Positions 54,650-63,414 of a stretch of 64,000 nucleotides of DNA are shown here, in pieces. The stretch is from Sphingopyxis sp. QXT-31 (lineage in GTDB: Bacteria; Pseudomonadota; Alphaproteobacteria; Sphingomonadales; Sphingomonadaceae). The stretch lies in NCBI RefSeq assembly GCF_001984035.1, contig NZ_CP019449.1, forward strand, positions 2,976,001-3,040,000. Direction: 5' to 3'. A model generated the notes under the pieces. It did no database searches. It was not told where the DNA came from and worked only from the letters and a program-made list of their open reading frames with translations. Position numbers and translations under genes: made by a program. The first letter of the stretch is position 1; the number at the start of each line of letters is the position of its first letter.

Positions 54650-54958
54650 TCAGATCAGCCCCGCATTGGCACCGACCTCGACAAGGTAGCGCAGCACCGG
54701 CCCCTGCAGGATCGCGATCAGGATCAGCACGACGATCGGGGTCAGATCGATGCCGCCGAAATCGGGCATGATGCGCCGGATCGGGCGATAGAGCGGTTCG
54801 GTGATGCGTTCGAGCACCAGCCACAGCTGGCGCACGAATTCATTGTGGGTGTTGATCACGTTGAACGCGAGCAGCCACGACATCACCGCCTGGACGATGA
54901 TGATCCACCACAGGATGTTGAGGAGCATCGAGAGGATCTGCAGGATCATCAAATACAT
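54650..54958 (-). CDS. YggT family membrane protein
   Basis: 102 residues with two hydrophobic hairpins ([20 protein letters not shown] and [20 protein letters not shown]) and the family motif [20 protein letters not shown] with PIRR and DFG. YggT proteins are linked to osmotic or division functions, unclear in detail. It lies 35 nt after argB and 4 nt before folD on the same strand. Confidence 0.9.
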   Translation of the reverse strand: MYLMILQILSMLLNILWWIIIVQAVMSWLLAFNVINTHNEFVRQLWLVLERITEPLYRPIRRIMPDFGGIDLTPIVVLILIAILQGPVLRYLVEVGANAGLI

Positions 54959-54993
54959 TGGGAACTCCGGCCGAAAGGTCGATAGGGGATAGC

Positions 54994-55902
54994 TTAGCGA
55001 TGAATGAGCGTGCCCGCACCCCGTGCGGTGAAAATTTCGAGCAGCATGGCGTGGGGGATGCGCCCGTCGAGGATGACCGCGGCCTCGACCCCGGCATCGA
55101 CCGCGGCGACGCAGGTCTCGACCTTGGGGATCATGCCGCCGGTGATCGTCTCGTCGGCCTTGAGCGCGTCGATCGCGGCGCGGTCGAGGTCGGTCAGGAG
55201 ATTCTTGTCCTTGTCGAGCACCCCGGCGACGTCGGTGAGCAGGAAGAAGCGCTTTGCCCCCAAAGCCCCGGCAATCGCCCCCGCCATCGTGTCGGCGTTG
55301 ATATTGTAGGTCGCGCCGTCGGCGCCGAGCGCGACCGGGGCGACGACGGGGATATAATTGTCGTTGGTGAGATTCTTGAGAATCGTCGGGTCGACCGCGA
55401 CGGGTTCGCCGACGAAGCCGAGGTCGACGTGGCGCTCGATCCCCGAATTGGGGTCGGGTTCGGTCCGGCCGATCTTTTCGGCGAGCACCAGATTGGCGTC
55501 CTTGCCCGAAATGCCCACCGCGCGGCCGCCGAGCGCCGCGATCCAGCTGACGATTTCCTTGTTGATCTTGCCCGCGAGGACCATCTCGGCGACCTCGGCG
55601 GTCGCGGCGTCGGTAACGCGAAGCCCCCCGACGAAGGTCGATTCGATCCCGAGCTGCTTCAGCATCGCGCCGATCTGCGGCCCGCCGCCATGGACGACCA
55701 CCGGGTTGATGCCGACGGCTTTGAGCAGCACGACATCCTCGGCGAAATCGCGCTGCGCCTCGGGATCGCCCATCGCATGGCCGCCATATTTGATCACGAA
55801 GGTCTGGCCGGCGTAGCGCTGCAGATAGGGCAGGGCCTCGACGAGCGTCTCCGCCTTCGCGAGCAGGTCGGGCATGTGAGGAGTGGCGGGAACATTGGTC
55901 AT
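54994..55902 (-). CDS. argB: Acetylglutamate kinase
   Basis: 302 residues; second step of arginine synthesis, phosphorylating N-acetylglutamate (EC 2.7.2.8). Amino acid kinase motifs: [48 protein letters not shown] and the ATP-site lysine region. I chose ATG at 55902; an in-frame ATG at 55944 would add 14 residues absent from typical ArgB. It is the first gene of a minus-strand operon with yggT, folD, the lipoprotein gene and marC. A palindrome and a promoter for the divergent small RNA lie just upstream. Confidence 0.95.
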   Translation of the reverse strand: MTNVPATPHMPDLLAKAETLVEALPYLQRYAGQTFVIKYGGHAMGDPEAQRDFAEDVVLLKAVGINPVVVHGGGPQIGAMLKQLGIESTFVGGLRVTDAATAEVAEMVLAGKINKEIVSWIAALGGRAVGISGKDANLVLAEKIGRTEPDPNSGIERHVDLGFVGEPVAVDPTILKNLTNDNYIPVVAPVALGADGATYNINADTMAGAIAGALGAKRFFLLTDVAGVLDKDKNLLTDLDRAAIDALKADETITGGMIPKVETCVAAVDAGVEAAVILDGRIPHAMLLEIFTARGAGTLIHR

Positions 55903-55929
55903 GCGACGGGTCAATAGCTTCCTAAGTCG

Positions 55930-55944
55930 TTGAATACGATTCAA
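55930..55944. promoter_or_regulatory. Palindrome TTGAAT-ACG-ATTCAA between argB and the small RNA gene
   Basis: A perfect 6+6 inverted repeat with 3-nt spacer (55930-55944) sits between the divergent argB gene and the small RNA promoter (-35 at 55954). It could be an operator controlling either. The regulator is unknown. Confidence 0.35.
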
Positions 55945-55953
55945 AACTTTTTC

Positions 55954-55982
55954 TTGAAATTTCTGCTACTTAATGCTATATA
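55954..55982 (+). promoter_or_regulatory. Sigma70 promoter of the small RNA gene
   Basis: TTGAAA (55954-55959) and TATATA (55977-55982) are separated by exactly 17 nt, a close match to consensus and the best promoter in the window. The expected start is near 55989. Confidence 0.75.
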
Positions 55983-55988
55983 GAACTC

Positions 55989-56057
55989 GGTCTGAAACAG
56001 GGCTCAACCCTGAAGTAGGACTGACCCGGCGGGCGGCGAAAGCCGTCCGCCCTTTTC
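55989..56057 (+). ncRNA. Candidate small RNA of about 70 nt
   Basis: A near-consensus promoter is followed by a non-coding stretch ending in a strong intrinsic terminator. Within it, CAGGG (55998-56002) and CCCTG (56008-56012) make a hairpin with a CTCAA loop, and GGTC (55989-55992) can pair with GACC (56023-56026). The terminator stem is GGCGGGCGGC (56028-56037) with GCCGTCCGCC (56042-56051), a GAAA tetraloop and one G-U pair, then CTTTTC. There is no start codon with a sensible frame. It is independent of its neighbours: argB diverges and the DUF3800 gene is on the other strand. It may be a known alphaproteobacterial small RNA of the suhB/mmgR kind; I cannot decide that from memory. Confidence 0.75.
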
Positions 56058-56808
56058 ATAATTGTACAATTCCCAAATCGCTTGATCGACTTGCATGCCT
56101 ATTCAGGACGGGCTTTAATCTCTCGAAATATCGATGGCCGCCCTTTCGGCGCACGAACGAATTTGGGGCGAAACGCTGCAACAAAAAATAGGCACAAACG
56201 TCCGCTATTTGAACAGGCAAGGAATCCTTGGAATCCTTGCCGTGCGGATCTTCGATGATTTTTCGAATGGGCATATTTCGAGATGCGCCGCCATAGGAAC
56301 TGGGGATCGTATTATAAACGGACATCCGGCGAACTAGCCTGGTCAACTTGGAACCTGCCGTCGCGTCGGTTAAAACGAGACCATAGTCTTCGGAGAACTG
56401 CCCCGGAAAATTCGAGAAATGGAGAGTGTTTTCAAAGCGCTGAAACAAGACACCCCACGCTGTGTGGAACACGTCGTATCCGTCGGGTTTCCCTTGCTTG
56501 TCCACGATCACATTTGTGATCGAGAGATTCGGCAATTTTGCTATTTCATCGAGTGTATTCCGGAGGACGGCGAGCCGATCAATCTTACTTAAGCCGTCAA
56601 CGGGGCTACGCATAAACTCCGAAGCATGAAGCTCGGTTCTAACGCCCAACCCATACACGCTCTTCAAAGTACGCCTGAATGCAAGCAACCGCTCAAGAAA
56701 CTCCCGCCAATCGCGCTCGTGGATAACCAAGCCGGATAACGCAAAATATCGTGTAGGCGAGTTCGCAAGACCGGTATCGCCGCTCTCATCAACATACATA
56801 AGATACAT
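56056..56808 (-). CDS. DUF3800 protein, AT-rich
   Basis: 250 residues. The N-terminus MYLMYVDESGDTGL is the DUF3800 signature (acidic DESGD motif), and the C-terminal VQIADVCAYFLLQRFAPNS supplies the second acidic cluster; the fold is RNase H-like, so nuclease or recombinase activity is possible. Function is not established; such genes are scattered on mobile and defence-type loci. The gene is clearly AT-richer than the flanks, so probably acquired. Its stop codon is within the T-run of the small RNA terminator, and its start lies 4 nt after the transporter stop codon, using AGGGAT from that end as ribosome site. Confidence 0.8.
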   Translation of the reverse strand: MYLMYVDESGDTGLANSPTRYFALSGLVIHERDWREFLERLLAFRRTLKSVYGLGVRTELHASEFMRSPVDGLSKIDRLAVLRNTLDEIAKLPNLSITNVIVDKQGKPDGYDVFHTAWGVLFQRFENTLHFSNFPGQFSEDYGLVLTDATAGSKLTRLVRRMSVYNTIPSSYGGASRNMPIRKIIEDPHGKDSKDSLPVQIADVCAYFLLQRFAPNSFVRRKGGHRYFERLKPVLNRHASRSSDLGIVQL

Positions 56809-56812
56809 GCAT

Positions 56813-57484
56813 TTATCCCTGTCTGTCGAGGCTCCGGCCGAGCGCGACGAGCCCGGTGATCACGAAGGGGATGACGAGGATCGACAGCACGACCTTGGCC
56901 AGCATCTGCCCGCCCATCAGATTGGCGATCGGGAAGACGCCGTAGAAGGCGATGGTGACGAAGAGCAATGTATCGACGATCTGGCTGAGCGCGCTGGCGA
57001 TCGCGCCGCGGATCGCGAGCCAGGTCGAGCCCGTCCCGGCGCCTTCGCGCCCGCGCAGCTTCGAAAAGATCGTGACGTTGAGGAATTGCGAGGTGCCGTA
57101 AGCGACGATCCCCGCCGCCATGAGCCGCGGCCCCTGCCCCAGGATCAGGTCGAACGCCGCGAGCCGGTCGGGCTGCATCTCGGGCGAAGCGGGCAGCGCC
57201 AGCACCAGCGAGATCAGCAGGATCGAGAGGATCAGCGGCACGAAACCCCACAGCACGAGCCGGTTCGCGGTACCCTGCCCGTGCAGTTCCGATACCGTGC
57301 TCGACAAGGCAACGAGCAGCAGGAAAGGAAATATCCCCGCCTCGACCGCCAGCCAGCTGCCGAGCGCGACCTGCTTGTTGCCCAGCACCCCGGCGAGCAC
57401 GACCATGCCGCCATAGATGATCGTGAATAGGAAGAGCGAGGGCGAGAGCGTGCGCGGCAGCGCCGTCGATGAGGTGTCGGTCAT
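56813..57484 (-). CDS. VUT-family transporter (queuosine precursor type)
   Basis: 223 residues with six or seven membrane segments, of the DUF165/YhhQ VUT family: LFTIIYGGMVVLAGVLGNKQ, AVEAGIFPFLLLVALSSTVS, and SALSQIVDTLLFVTIAFYGV, which is typical of the family. Members import queuine or preQ1-type precursors for tRNA modification. Substrate assignment is by family. It precedes the DUF3800 gene with only 4 nt between, so the latter was probably inserted at its 3' end. Confidence 0.85.
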   Translation of the reverse strand: MTDTSSTALPRTLSPSLFLFTIIYGGMVVLAGVLGNKQVALGSWLAVEAGIFPFLLLVALSSTVSELHGQGTANRLVLWGFVPLILSILLISLVLALPASPEMQPDRLAAFDLILGQGPRLMAAGIVAYGTSQFLNVTIFSKLRGREGAGTGSTWLAIRGAIASALSQIVDTLLFVTIAFYGVFPIANLMGGQMLAKVVLSILVIPFVITGLVALGRSLDRQG

Positions 57485-57610
57485 GCCGCCCGATAGTCGG
57501 TTTTACGGATGCTGGAAAGTCCGAGAAGCGCGGCTCGCCGCGCGCCCCTTGCCCCGCCGCCAAAGCCCGCTAGACAGACGCAATATATTTGCGGGGGACG
57601 CACAGAAATT

Positions 57611-58999
57611 ATGGAAAGCCTGATCGGTCTGCTCGGCATCGTCGCATTGCTTGCGATCGCCGTGCTGTTTTCGTCGAACCGCCGCTGGATTCGCCCGCGC
57701 GTCGTCGTGCCCGCCTTCCTGCTGCAAGCGGGGTTCGCGATCCTGGTGCTCGGCACGCCGTGGGGCCGTGTCGTCATCGGGGCAATGTCGACCGGCGTCT
57801 CGAACCTTTTGAGCTATGCCGACGAGGGCACGAAATTCCTGTTCGGCGAAGTGCTGACCCAGCCACCCTATGGCAAGGCGGTGTTCGCGATCGGCGCGCT
57901 GCCGGTGATCGTCTTCTTCGCGTCGCTGATCTCGGTCCTCTATTATCTGGGCGTGATGCAGCAGATCATCAAATGGGTCGGCGGCGGCATCCAGAAGATC
58001 ACGGGCGTGACGAAGGTCGAGAGCCTGGGCGCCGCGGCGAACATCTTCGTGGGACAGAGCGAGAGCCCGCTGGTCATCCGGCCCTATCTGGCGGGGCTGA
58101 CCCCGTCGCAGCTGTTCACGATAATGACCGTCGGCATGGCGGGGGTCGCGGGCACGATCCTCGGCGCCTATGCGGGGATGATCGGCGAGCATCTGCTCCC
58201 CTATCTGCTCGCGGCGAGCTTCATGTCGGCGCCGGGCGGTATCCTGATGGCGAAGATCATGATGCCCGACGATCCCAAGGATATCGGGATCGAGCCGATC
58301 GTGATGCCCGAGGCGAGCCACGACGAGGAAAAGCCCGCGAACATCATCATGGCCGCGGCGCAGGGTGCACAGACCGGCGTCAAGCTGGCGGTCGCGGTGG
58401 GCGCGGTGGTGCTCGCCTTCGTCGCGCTGGTCGCGCTGGCGAATGGCCTGCTCGCCGGGATCGGCGGCTGGTTCGATGTCGAGGGGCTGTCGTTCCAGTC
58501 GATCATCGGCCAGATCTTCCGCCCCGTAATGTGGCTGATGGGGGTGCCCTGGGCCGAATCGGACGCGGTCGGCGCACTGTTCGGCAGCAAGATCGTGCTC
58601 AACGAATTCGTCGCCTTCATCGACCTCGGCAATATGCAGAAGGCGGGCGGATTGTCGCCGACGTCGATCGCCATCGGCACCTTTGCGCTCTGCGGTTTCG
58701 CCAATTTCAGCTCGATCGCGATCCAGATGGCAGTCACCGGCAGCCTCGCGCCGAACCAGCGGCCGATGATCGCCAAGCTGGGGTTGAAGGCGCTGCTCGC
58801 GGGAAGCCTGTCGAACCTGATGTCGGCGGCGCTCGCGGGGCTGATCCTGAGCGTGACGCCGCCGTTGACGACGCCGGAGGATAAGGCGCCGGTGGCGGTG
58901 CCCGCGGCTGCGCCCGCGAGCGCGCCCGCCACCGCTCCGCCCGCCACCGAGTCAGCGCCGGCTGCGCCTACGGACACGGCGGCGCCCAAGCAGCCCTGA
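57611..58999 (+). CDS. CNT-family nucleoside transporter (NupC type)
   Basis: 462 residues with about 10 membrane segments. CNT signature blocks: GQSESPLVIRPYLAGLTPSQ, SFMSAPGGILMAKIM, GSKIVLNEFVAFIDLG and ALCGFANFSSIAIQMAVTGS. Concentrates nucleosides with a proton or sodium gradient. The C-terminus has an Ala/Pro-rich tail of about 50 residues not found in NupC (PVAVPAAAPASAPATAPPAT). I chose the ATG at 57611. It is divergent from the VUT transporter gene. Confidence 0.9.
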   Translation: MESLIGLLGIVALLAIAVLFSSNRRWIRPRVVVPAFLLQAGFAILVLGTPWGRVVIGAMSTGVSNLLSYADEGTKFLFGEVLTQPPYGKAVFAIGALPVIVFFASLISVLYYLGVMQQIIKWVGGGIQKITGVTKVESLGAAANIFVGQSESPLVIRPYLAGLTPSQLFTIMTVGMAGVAGTILGAYAGMIGEHLLPYLLAASFMSAPGGILMAKIMMPDDPKDIGIEPIVMPEASHDEEKPANIIMAAAQGAQTGVKLAVAVGAVVLAFVALVALANGLLAGIGGWFDVEGLSFQSIIGQIFRPVMWLMGVPWAESDAVGALFGSKIVLNEFVAFIDLGNMQKAGGLSPTSIAIGTFALCGFANFSSIAIQMAVTGSLAPNQRPMIAKLGLKALLAGSLSNLMSAALAGLILSVTPPLTTPEDKAPVAVPAAAPASAPATAPPATESAPAAPTDTAAPKQP

Positions 59000-59026
59000 G
59001 CGGACGGCGGCCCATACCGATGATAT

Positions 59027-59055
59027 TTGCGCGCTTTCCCCGCATGCGGTAAACT
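59027..59055 (+). promoter_or_regulatory. Sigma70-like promoter of the crystallin-like protein gene
   Basis: TTGCGC (59027-59032) and TAAACT (59050-59055) are separated by 17 nt, about 47 nt before the start at 59102. Confidence 0.45.
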
Positions 59056-59101
59056 CGGCTCCAGCAACGAGTCTCCGGGTCACAGCAGCAGGGAGAGCGT
59101 T

Positions 59102-59722
59102 ATGAAAGCCGTCCATCGTCTGTCCATCGCCGGCGCCTTCGCGGCGTCGCTGACCGGGGGGCTGCTCGCCGTCTCGGCCGCGCAAACCCCCGAAGAGCGC
59201 ATGTACCGCCCACCCGAGGCCACCATCTATCGCGACGCGGGCTATCGCGGCCCCGCGGTGTTCGTCGGCGAGGCCAAGACCAATTTGGGGCTCGCCTGGC
59301 CGGTCAATTCGGTGCGCATCGCGAGCGGCCGCTGGGAGCTATGCGAAAGGACGCGCTATCGCGGGCAGTGCCGCACCGTCGAGCGCGACACGCCAATGCT
59401 GGGCAGCGTGCTGCGCGGGATGACCGTCCAGTCGATGCGCCCGGTCCGCGGCGGCGGGGGGGGCGGCGGATGGAACCCCAATCCCCCCGCGAACGATCAG
59501 AGCACGCGCGGCCAATTCGCCGAGTTCCACACCCAGCCCGGTACCAACGGCACTCGCGTGCTTGCCTGCACCAGCGGCTCGGCGACCGCGGCCTGCGCCG
59601 CGCGCAGCGCCGACACATGGTGCCGCTCGATCGGCTGGAACGGGTCGGCGCGCGAGCATATGGAGACGGTGAACCGCCGCGAATATCTGGCCGACGTGCT
59701 GTGCGTCCGCTCGGGTTATTGA
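59102..59722 (+). CDS. Exported beta/gamma-crystallin-like protein
   Basis: 206 residues with a signal peptide (LSIAGAFAASLTGGLLAVSA, cleavage after AQT or near). Residues 38-95 form a crystallin-type Greek-key unit: ATIYRDAGYRGPAVFVGEAK, then VRIASGRWELCERTRYRGQC and the closing CRTVERD. A glycine-rich patch and a second domain with four cysteines (CTSGSATAACAARSADTWC) follow. These domains often bind calcium. The role in the periplasm is unknown. GGGAGAG stands before the ATG. Confidence 0.78.
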   Translation: MKAVHRLSIAGAFAASLTGGLLAVSAAQTPEERMYRPPEATIYRDAGYRGPAVFVGEAKTNLGLAWPVNSVRIASGRWELCERTRYRGQCRTVERDTPMLGSVLRGMTVQSMRPVRGGGGGGGWNPNPPANDQSTRGQFAEFHTQPGTNGTRVLACTSGSATAACAARSADTWCRSIGWNGSAREHMETVNRREYLADVLCVRSGY

Positions 59723-59729
59723 GCGGCGG

Positions 59730-60872
59730 TCAGAGGCTCATTCCGGCGAAAGCGGCGCGAACCTCGCGGGCGAAGAGTTCTGGCTGCTCCCACGCGGCAA
59801 AATGGCCTCCTTTGTCGAGTTCGTTCCAGTAAACGATATTCTTGTAGCGACCCTCGGCCCAGCGGCGCGACAGGCGCATGATCTCGTTGGGGAAGAGGCT
59901 GCACCCGGTCGGCACATGGATCTCGCCGAAGCCGAACTGAGCGAAACTGTGCCAATAGAGCCGCGCCGACGAGGCCGCGCTGTTGGTGAGCCAGTAGAGG
60001 CTGACGGTGTCGAGCATCGCGTCGCGGCTGAGCGCCTTTTCGGGGTGACCCCCGATCGACTGGCCGCCGGGGTGGTGGCCGCAATCGGTCCAGCCGTGGC
60101 ATTTCTCGACGATCCAGCACATCTGCCCGACGGGCGAGTCGGCGAGCGCGTAACCGATCGTCTGCGGCCGCGTCGCCTGCTGCGTCGAATAGCCATTGTC
60201 CTTGGCGCGGTACCAGCCGAAGCGCGCGAGATAGGCCTTCTCGTCGTCGGTGAGGTCGGTCATCGTCGCGGGGTCGGGCTGGCCGACGATCATGTTGACG
60301 TGGATGCCCGCGCAGCGGTCGGCATGGTTGCCGCCGATCGCGCAGGTCACCGCGCTGCCCCAGTCGCCGCCCTGCGCGAAATAGCGGTCGTAGCCGAGCG
60401 CCGCCATCAGCGCGTCCCATCCAGCGGCGATATGCTCGACGCTCCATTTGGCCTCGGTCGGCTTGCCCGAAAAGCCGTAGCCGGGGAGCGAGGGGATCAC
60501 GAGATGATAGTCGGCCGACAGGGGCTCGATCACATCGAGGAATTCGAGCACCGACCCCGGCCAGCCGTGGGTCAGGATAAGCGGCCGCGCGGCGACATTA
60601 TCCGAGCGGATGTGGAGGAAATGGATGTCGAGGCCATCGACGGTCGCGAGAAAATTGGGATGCGCGTTGAGCCGCGCCTCGATCCGGCGCCAGTCGTAAT
60701 CGTCCTGCCAATAGGCCGCTAGTTCCTGCGCATAGGCGAGTGGCACGCCCTGGTCCCAGTCGTCGACCGTCTCCTTTTCGGGCCAGCGTGCGATCGCGAG
60801 GCGCGCCTTCAGATCGTCCAGCGCCGCCTGCGGCACCGCGACCTCGAACGGACGGATATTGTCGACCTGCAT
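59730..60872 (-). CDS. Epoxide hydrolase, microsomal (EPHX1-like) type
   Basis: 380-residue alpha/beta hydrolase with an N-terminal epoxide hydrolase extension (about 1-95: IRPFEVAVPQAALDDLKARL). Oxyanion motif HGWPGS (102-107), nucleophile Asp170 in QGGDWGSAV, and a catalytic-His block DKGGHFAAWEQPELF near the C-terminus. Trans-hydrates epoxides to diols; substrate not identified. GGGGGAGGGG stands before the ATG at 60872. The stop lies 7 nt from the end of the converging crystallin-like gene. Confidence 0.88.
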   Translation of the reverse strand: MQVDNIRPFEVAVPQAALDDLKARLAIARWPEKETVDDWDQGVPLAYAQELAAYWQDDYDWRRIEARLNAHPNFLATVDGLDIHFLHIRSDNVAARPLILTHGWPGSVLEFLDVIEPLSADYHLVIPSLPGYGFSGKPTEAKWSVEHIAAGWDALMAALGYDRYFAQGGDWGSAVTCAIGGNHADRCAGIHVNMIVGQPDPATMTDLTDDEKAYLARFGWYRAKDNGYSTQQATRPQTIGYALADSPVGQMCWIVEKCHGWTDCGHHPGGQSIGGHPEKALSRDAMLDTVSLYWLTNSAASSARLYWHSFAQFGFGEIHVPTGCSLFPNEIMRLSRRWAEGRYKNIVYWNELDKGGHFAAWEQPELFAREVRAAFAGMSL

Positions 60873-60892
60873 GAACCCCTCCCCCTTGTCGT

Positions 60893-61381
60893 CTACGGCC
60901 GCGCGGGCGCCTTGCAGCCGCGTTCGAGCCCGACGCCCTTCAGGAAGCCGCGACGCACCGTGCCAGCATAGACCGCGACCGCATAGCGCCGCCGCTCGGC
61001 ATTGGCACCGGTGACCTCGCCGATCAGTCCGCCGAAGGGGATGAACGAGCCCGCCACATTGCCCGCTACGCGCCCAACGGTTTTTTCGCGCTTCTTCGCC
61101 TCGCTCGCCTCGACGCGCTGGTTGATGTCGGGGCCGAGCACCGCATCGAGCTCGTTGATCTCCTGCTGGATCGCGGCGCATTTGCCGAGACCGGCGAGCG
61201 AATAGGGGGCTTCCTGGACCGCGGCCAGCTTAGGAGGAATTTCCTTGCCATCGAACGGCTCGGTCACCGAATTGGCGGTTTCCTTGATCGTCGACTGTTC
61301 GGGCGATCCCTGTTGCGCGTGGAGCGGCGTGGCCAGCGCGGCGGTGATGAACAGAAACGAAGCAGCGAAATTGCGTATCAT
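60893..61381 (-). CDS. Exported hypothetical protein with glycine-zipper segment
   Basis: 162 residues with a signal peptide (FAASFLFITAALATPLHAQ). The middle has a helical region (LGKCAAIQQEINELDAVLGP) and a Gly/Ala-rich zipper-like patch (VGRVAGNVAGSFIPFGGLIG) that may associate with membrane. Two cysteines (about 68 and 156) could pair. I do not recognise a family. It is separated from the epoxide hydrolase start by 20 nt on the same strand, so the two may be cotranscribed. Confidence 0.65.
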   Translation of the reverse strand: MIRNFAASFLFITAALATPLHAQQGSPEQSTIKETANSVTEPFDGKEIPPKLAAVQEAPYSLAGLGKCAAIQQEINELDAVLGPDINQRVEASEAKKREKTVGRVAGNVAGSFIPFGGLIGEVTGANAERRRYAVAVYAGTVRRGFLKGVGLERGCKAPARP

Positions 61382-61491
61382 GGTCAGCCTCCTGTTGCGG
61401 CGCCCATGGCGCCTTGCCGTGCTAACGCCCGCGGGCCATTTCGGCTCCCGTCAATCGATGGCGCGATGGCGGGAAGCATGGCACCGCAGGA

Positions 61492-62358
61492 TCACCGCGT
61501 CGGTACGGGCGTCTCGCCCGTCCAGTCGTAGAAGCCGCGCCCGGCCTTCCTGCCGACCCAGCCGGCCTCGACATATTTGACGAGCAACGGCGCGGGGCGG
61601 AATTTGGGATCGCCGGTGCCGCTGTGCAACACGCGGATGATTTCGAGGCAGGTGTCGAGGCCGATGAAGTCGGCGAGGGTGATCGGGCCCATCGGGTGGT
61701 TGAGCCCGAGACGGCAGCCGGCATCGATGTCCTGCATCGTCGCGACGCCCTCGCCCAAGGCAAAGATCGCCTCGTTGATCAGCGGCATCAGCACGCGGTT
61801 GACGATGAAGCCGGGGGCGTCGTTGGCGTGGACGATCTCCTTGCCGAGCCCGCGGCCATAGGCCTCGACCGTCGCCAAGGTGTCGTCGCTGGTCGCAAGG
61901 CCGCGGATCAGTTCGATGAGCCCCATCACCGGCACGGGGTTGAAGAAGTGGACGCCGATGAAGCGCGCCGGGTCGGGCGCGGCCTGCGCCAAGCGGGTGA
62001 TCGGGATCGAGCTGGTGTTGCTGGCGAGGATCGCGGTGCCTGAGAGATGCTGGCCGACACTGGCGAAGATCGCGCGCTTGATCTCCTCGCGCTCGGTCGC
62101 GGCCTCGATGACGAGGTCGGCGGGGGCGAAGGCGCTATGGTCGGCGACGGGGGCGATGCGGCAGAGCAGCGCGTCGGCGTCGCCCTGGCTCATCTTGTCC
62201 TTGGCGACGAGGCGGCCGAGCGCCTTGGCGATGCCCGCCTTGCCCGCTTCGGCGCGCGCAAGGTCGATGTCGGAGAGCAGGACATCATGGCCCGCGCCCG
62301 CCGAGACCTGCGCGATGCCCGCGCCCATTTGCCCTGCCCCGATGACGCCGACGATCAT
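61492..62358 (-). CDS. 3-hydroxybutyryl-CoA (3-hydroxyacyl-CoA) dehydrogenase
   Basis: 288 residues of the monofunctional 3HCDH family. The NAD-binding loop GAGQMGAGIAQ is at residues 7-17. Catalytic His137 (GVHFFNPVPVMG) with Glu149 (LIELIRG), and the ANDAPGFIVNRVLMPLINEA block identify the second domain. Oxidises (S)-3-hydroxyacyl-CoA to 3-ketoacyl-CoA with NAD; short-chain specificity suggested by the family. It stands alone here. It is close to egtD on the same strand, with a 68-nt gap. Confidence 0.9.
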   Translation of the reverse strand: MIVGVIGAGQMGAGIAQVSAGAGHDVLLSDIDLARAEAGKAGIAKALGRLVAKDKMSQGDADALLCRIAPVADHSAFAPADLVIEAATEREEIKRAIFASVGQHLSGTAILASNTSSIPITRLAQAAPDPARFIGVHFFNPVPVMGLIELIRGLATSDDTLATVEAYGRGLGKEIVHANDAPGFIVNRVLMPLINEAIFALGEGVATMQDIDAGCRLGLNHPMGPITLADFIGLDTCLEIIRVLHSGTGDPKFRPAPLLVKYVEAGWVGRKAGRGFYDWTGETPVPTR

Positions 62359-62426
62359 ATGCTGCCCTTTCGATATAGCCTGCCCGTGCCCCTACGGCTT
62401 CGGGCCAAAGCGTCAAGGGGCGAGGA

Positions 62427-63413
62427 TCAGGGGGCCGAGCGGAACTCGGTCGCCTGCGCGAGGATCAGCGCGAATTTGGGGTCGGCGTCGTCCCACGTCG
62501 CGAGCGGGGTCCAGCCGCCGGCGCGGAGCAGCAGATTCGCGTCGCGCGGGCCATATTTGTGGCTGTTCTCGCTGTGGATCGTCTCGCCCTTCGCCATATG
62601 ATAGGCGCGGCCATCGACGATGAAATCCATGTCGCAGGCGGCGACGAGATGCATTTCGATGCGCGCATGGACATCGTCCCACACGGCCTTGTGCTCGAAA
62701 TTCTCCACCGGGATATCGCCGCCGAGCTCGCGGTTGATCCGCGTGAGGAGGTTGAGGTTGAACGCCGCAGTGACCCCCGCCGGATCGTCATAGGCGAGCT
62801 CGAGGATGCCGGCGTCCTTGATCCGGTCGATGCCGATCAGCAGCAAAGAGCCATCGCCGAGCGTCTCGCGCCAATTGCGCAGCAGGTCGATCGCGGTGCG
62901 CGCGACCATATTGCCGATCGTCGAGCCGGGGAAGAAACCCAGCTTGGGCAAGAGGCAGATCTCGCGCGGCAGCGCGACACGCTGGGTGAAATCGGCCTCG
63001 ACCGGATAGATGGCGAGCTCGGGGAAGCGCGCCGCGAGTGCGAGCGCGCTGTCGCGGAGGAAATCGCCCGAGATATCGACGGGCACATAGGCGGCGGGCT
63101 GCATCGCCCCGAGCAGCAGCGGCGTCTTGGTCGAGCTGCCCGAGCCGAGTTCGACCACCGCGCGGCCGGGGCCGATCGCCGCGGCGATGGCGGCGGCGTG
63201 GCGTTTCAAGAGGTCGGTCTCGCTGCGCGTCGGATAATATTCGGGGAGCGCGGTGATGTCCTCGAACAGCGCCGAGCCGGTCGCGTCGTAGAACCAGCGC
63301 GCGGGAACCGCCTTTTGCGCCTGGCTGAGGCCCGCATGGACATCGGCGCGGAAGGCGATGTCCACGCCGGCGGCATCGGCATCGACCTGCCGAAGATGGC
63401 GAACAACGCCCAT
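62427..63413 (-). CDS. egtD: L-histidine N-alpha-methyltransferase
   Basis: 328 residues. Trimethylates histidine to hercynine with SAM, the first ergothioneine step. The SAM loop VVELGSGSSTKTPLLLGAM begins at about residue 86. PEYYPTRSETDLLKRHAA and DLLRNWRETLGDGSLLLIGI are family blocks, and the substrate part is VENFEHKAVWDDVHARIEMH. The C-terminal SENSHKYG is typical. Starts 1 nt after the egtB stop (TGATATG), so translation is coupled in the order egtB-egtD. Confidence 0.93.
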   Translation of the reverse strand: MGVVRHLRQVDADAAGVDIAFRADVHAGLSQAQKAVPARWFYDATGSALFEDITALPEYYPTRSETDLLKRHAAAIAAAIGPGRAVVELGSGSSTKTPLLLGAMQPAAYVPVDISGDFLRDSALALAARFPELAIYPVEADFTQRVALPREICLLPKLGFFPGSTIGNMVARTAIDLLRNWRETLGDGSLLLIGIDRIKDAGILELAYDDPAGVTAAFNLNLLTRINRELGGDIPVENFEHKAVWDDVHARIEMHLVAACDMDFIVDGRAYHMAKGETIHSENSHKYGPRDANLLLRAGGWTPLATWDDADPKFALILAQATEFRSAP

Positions 63414-63414
63414 A

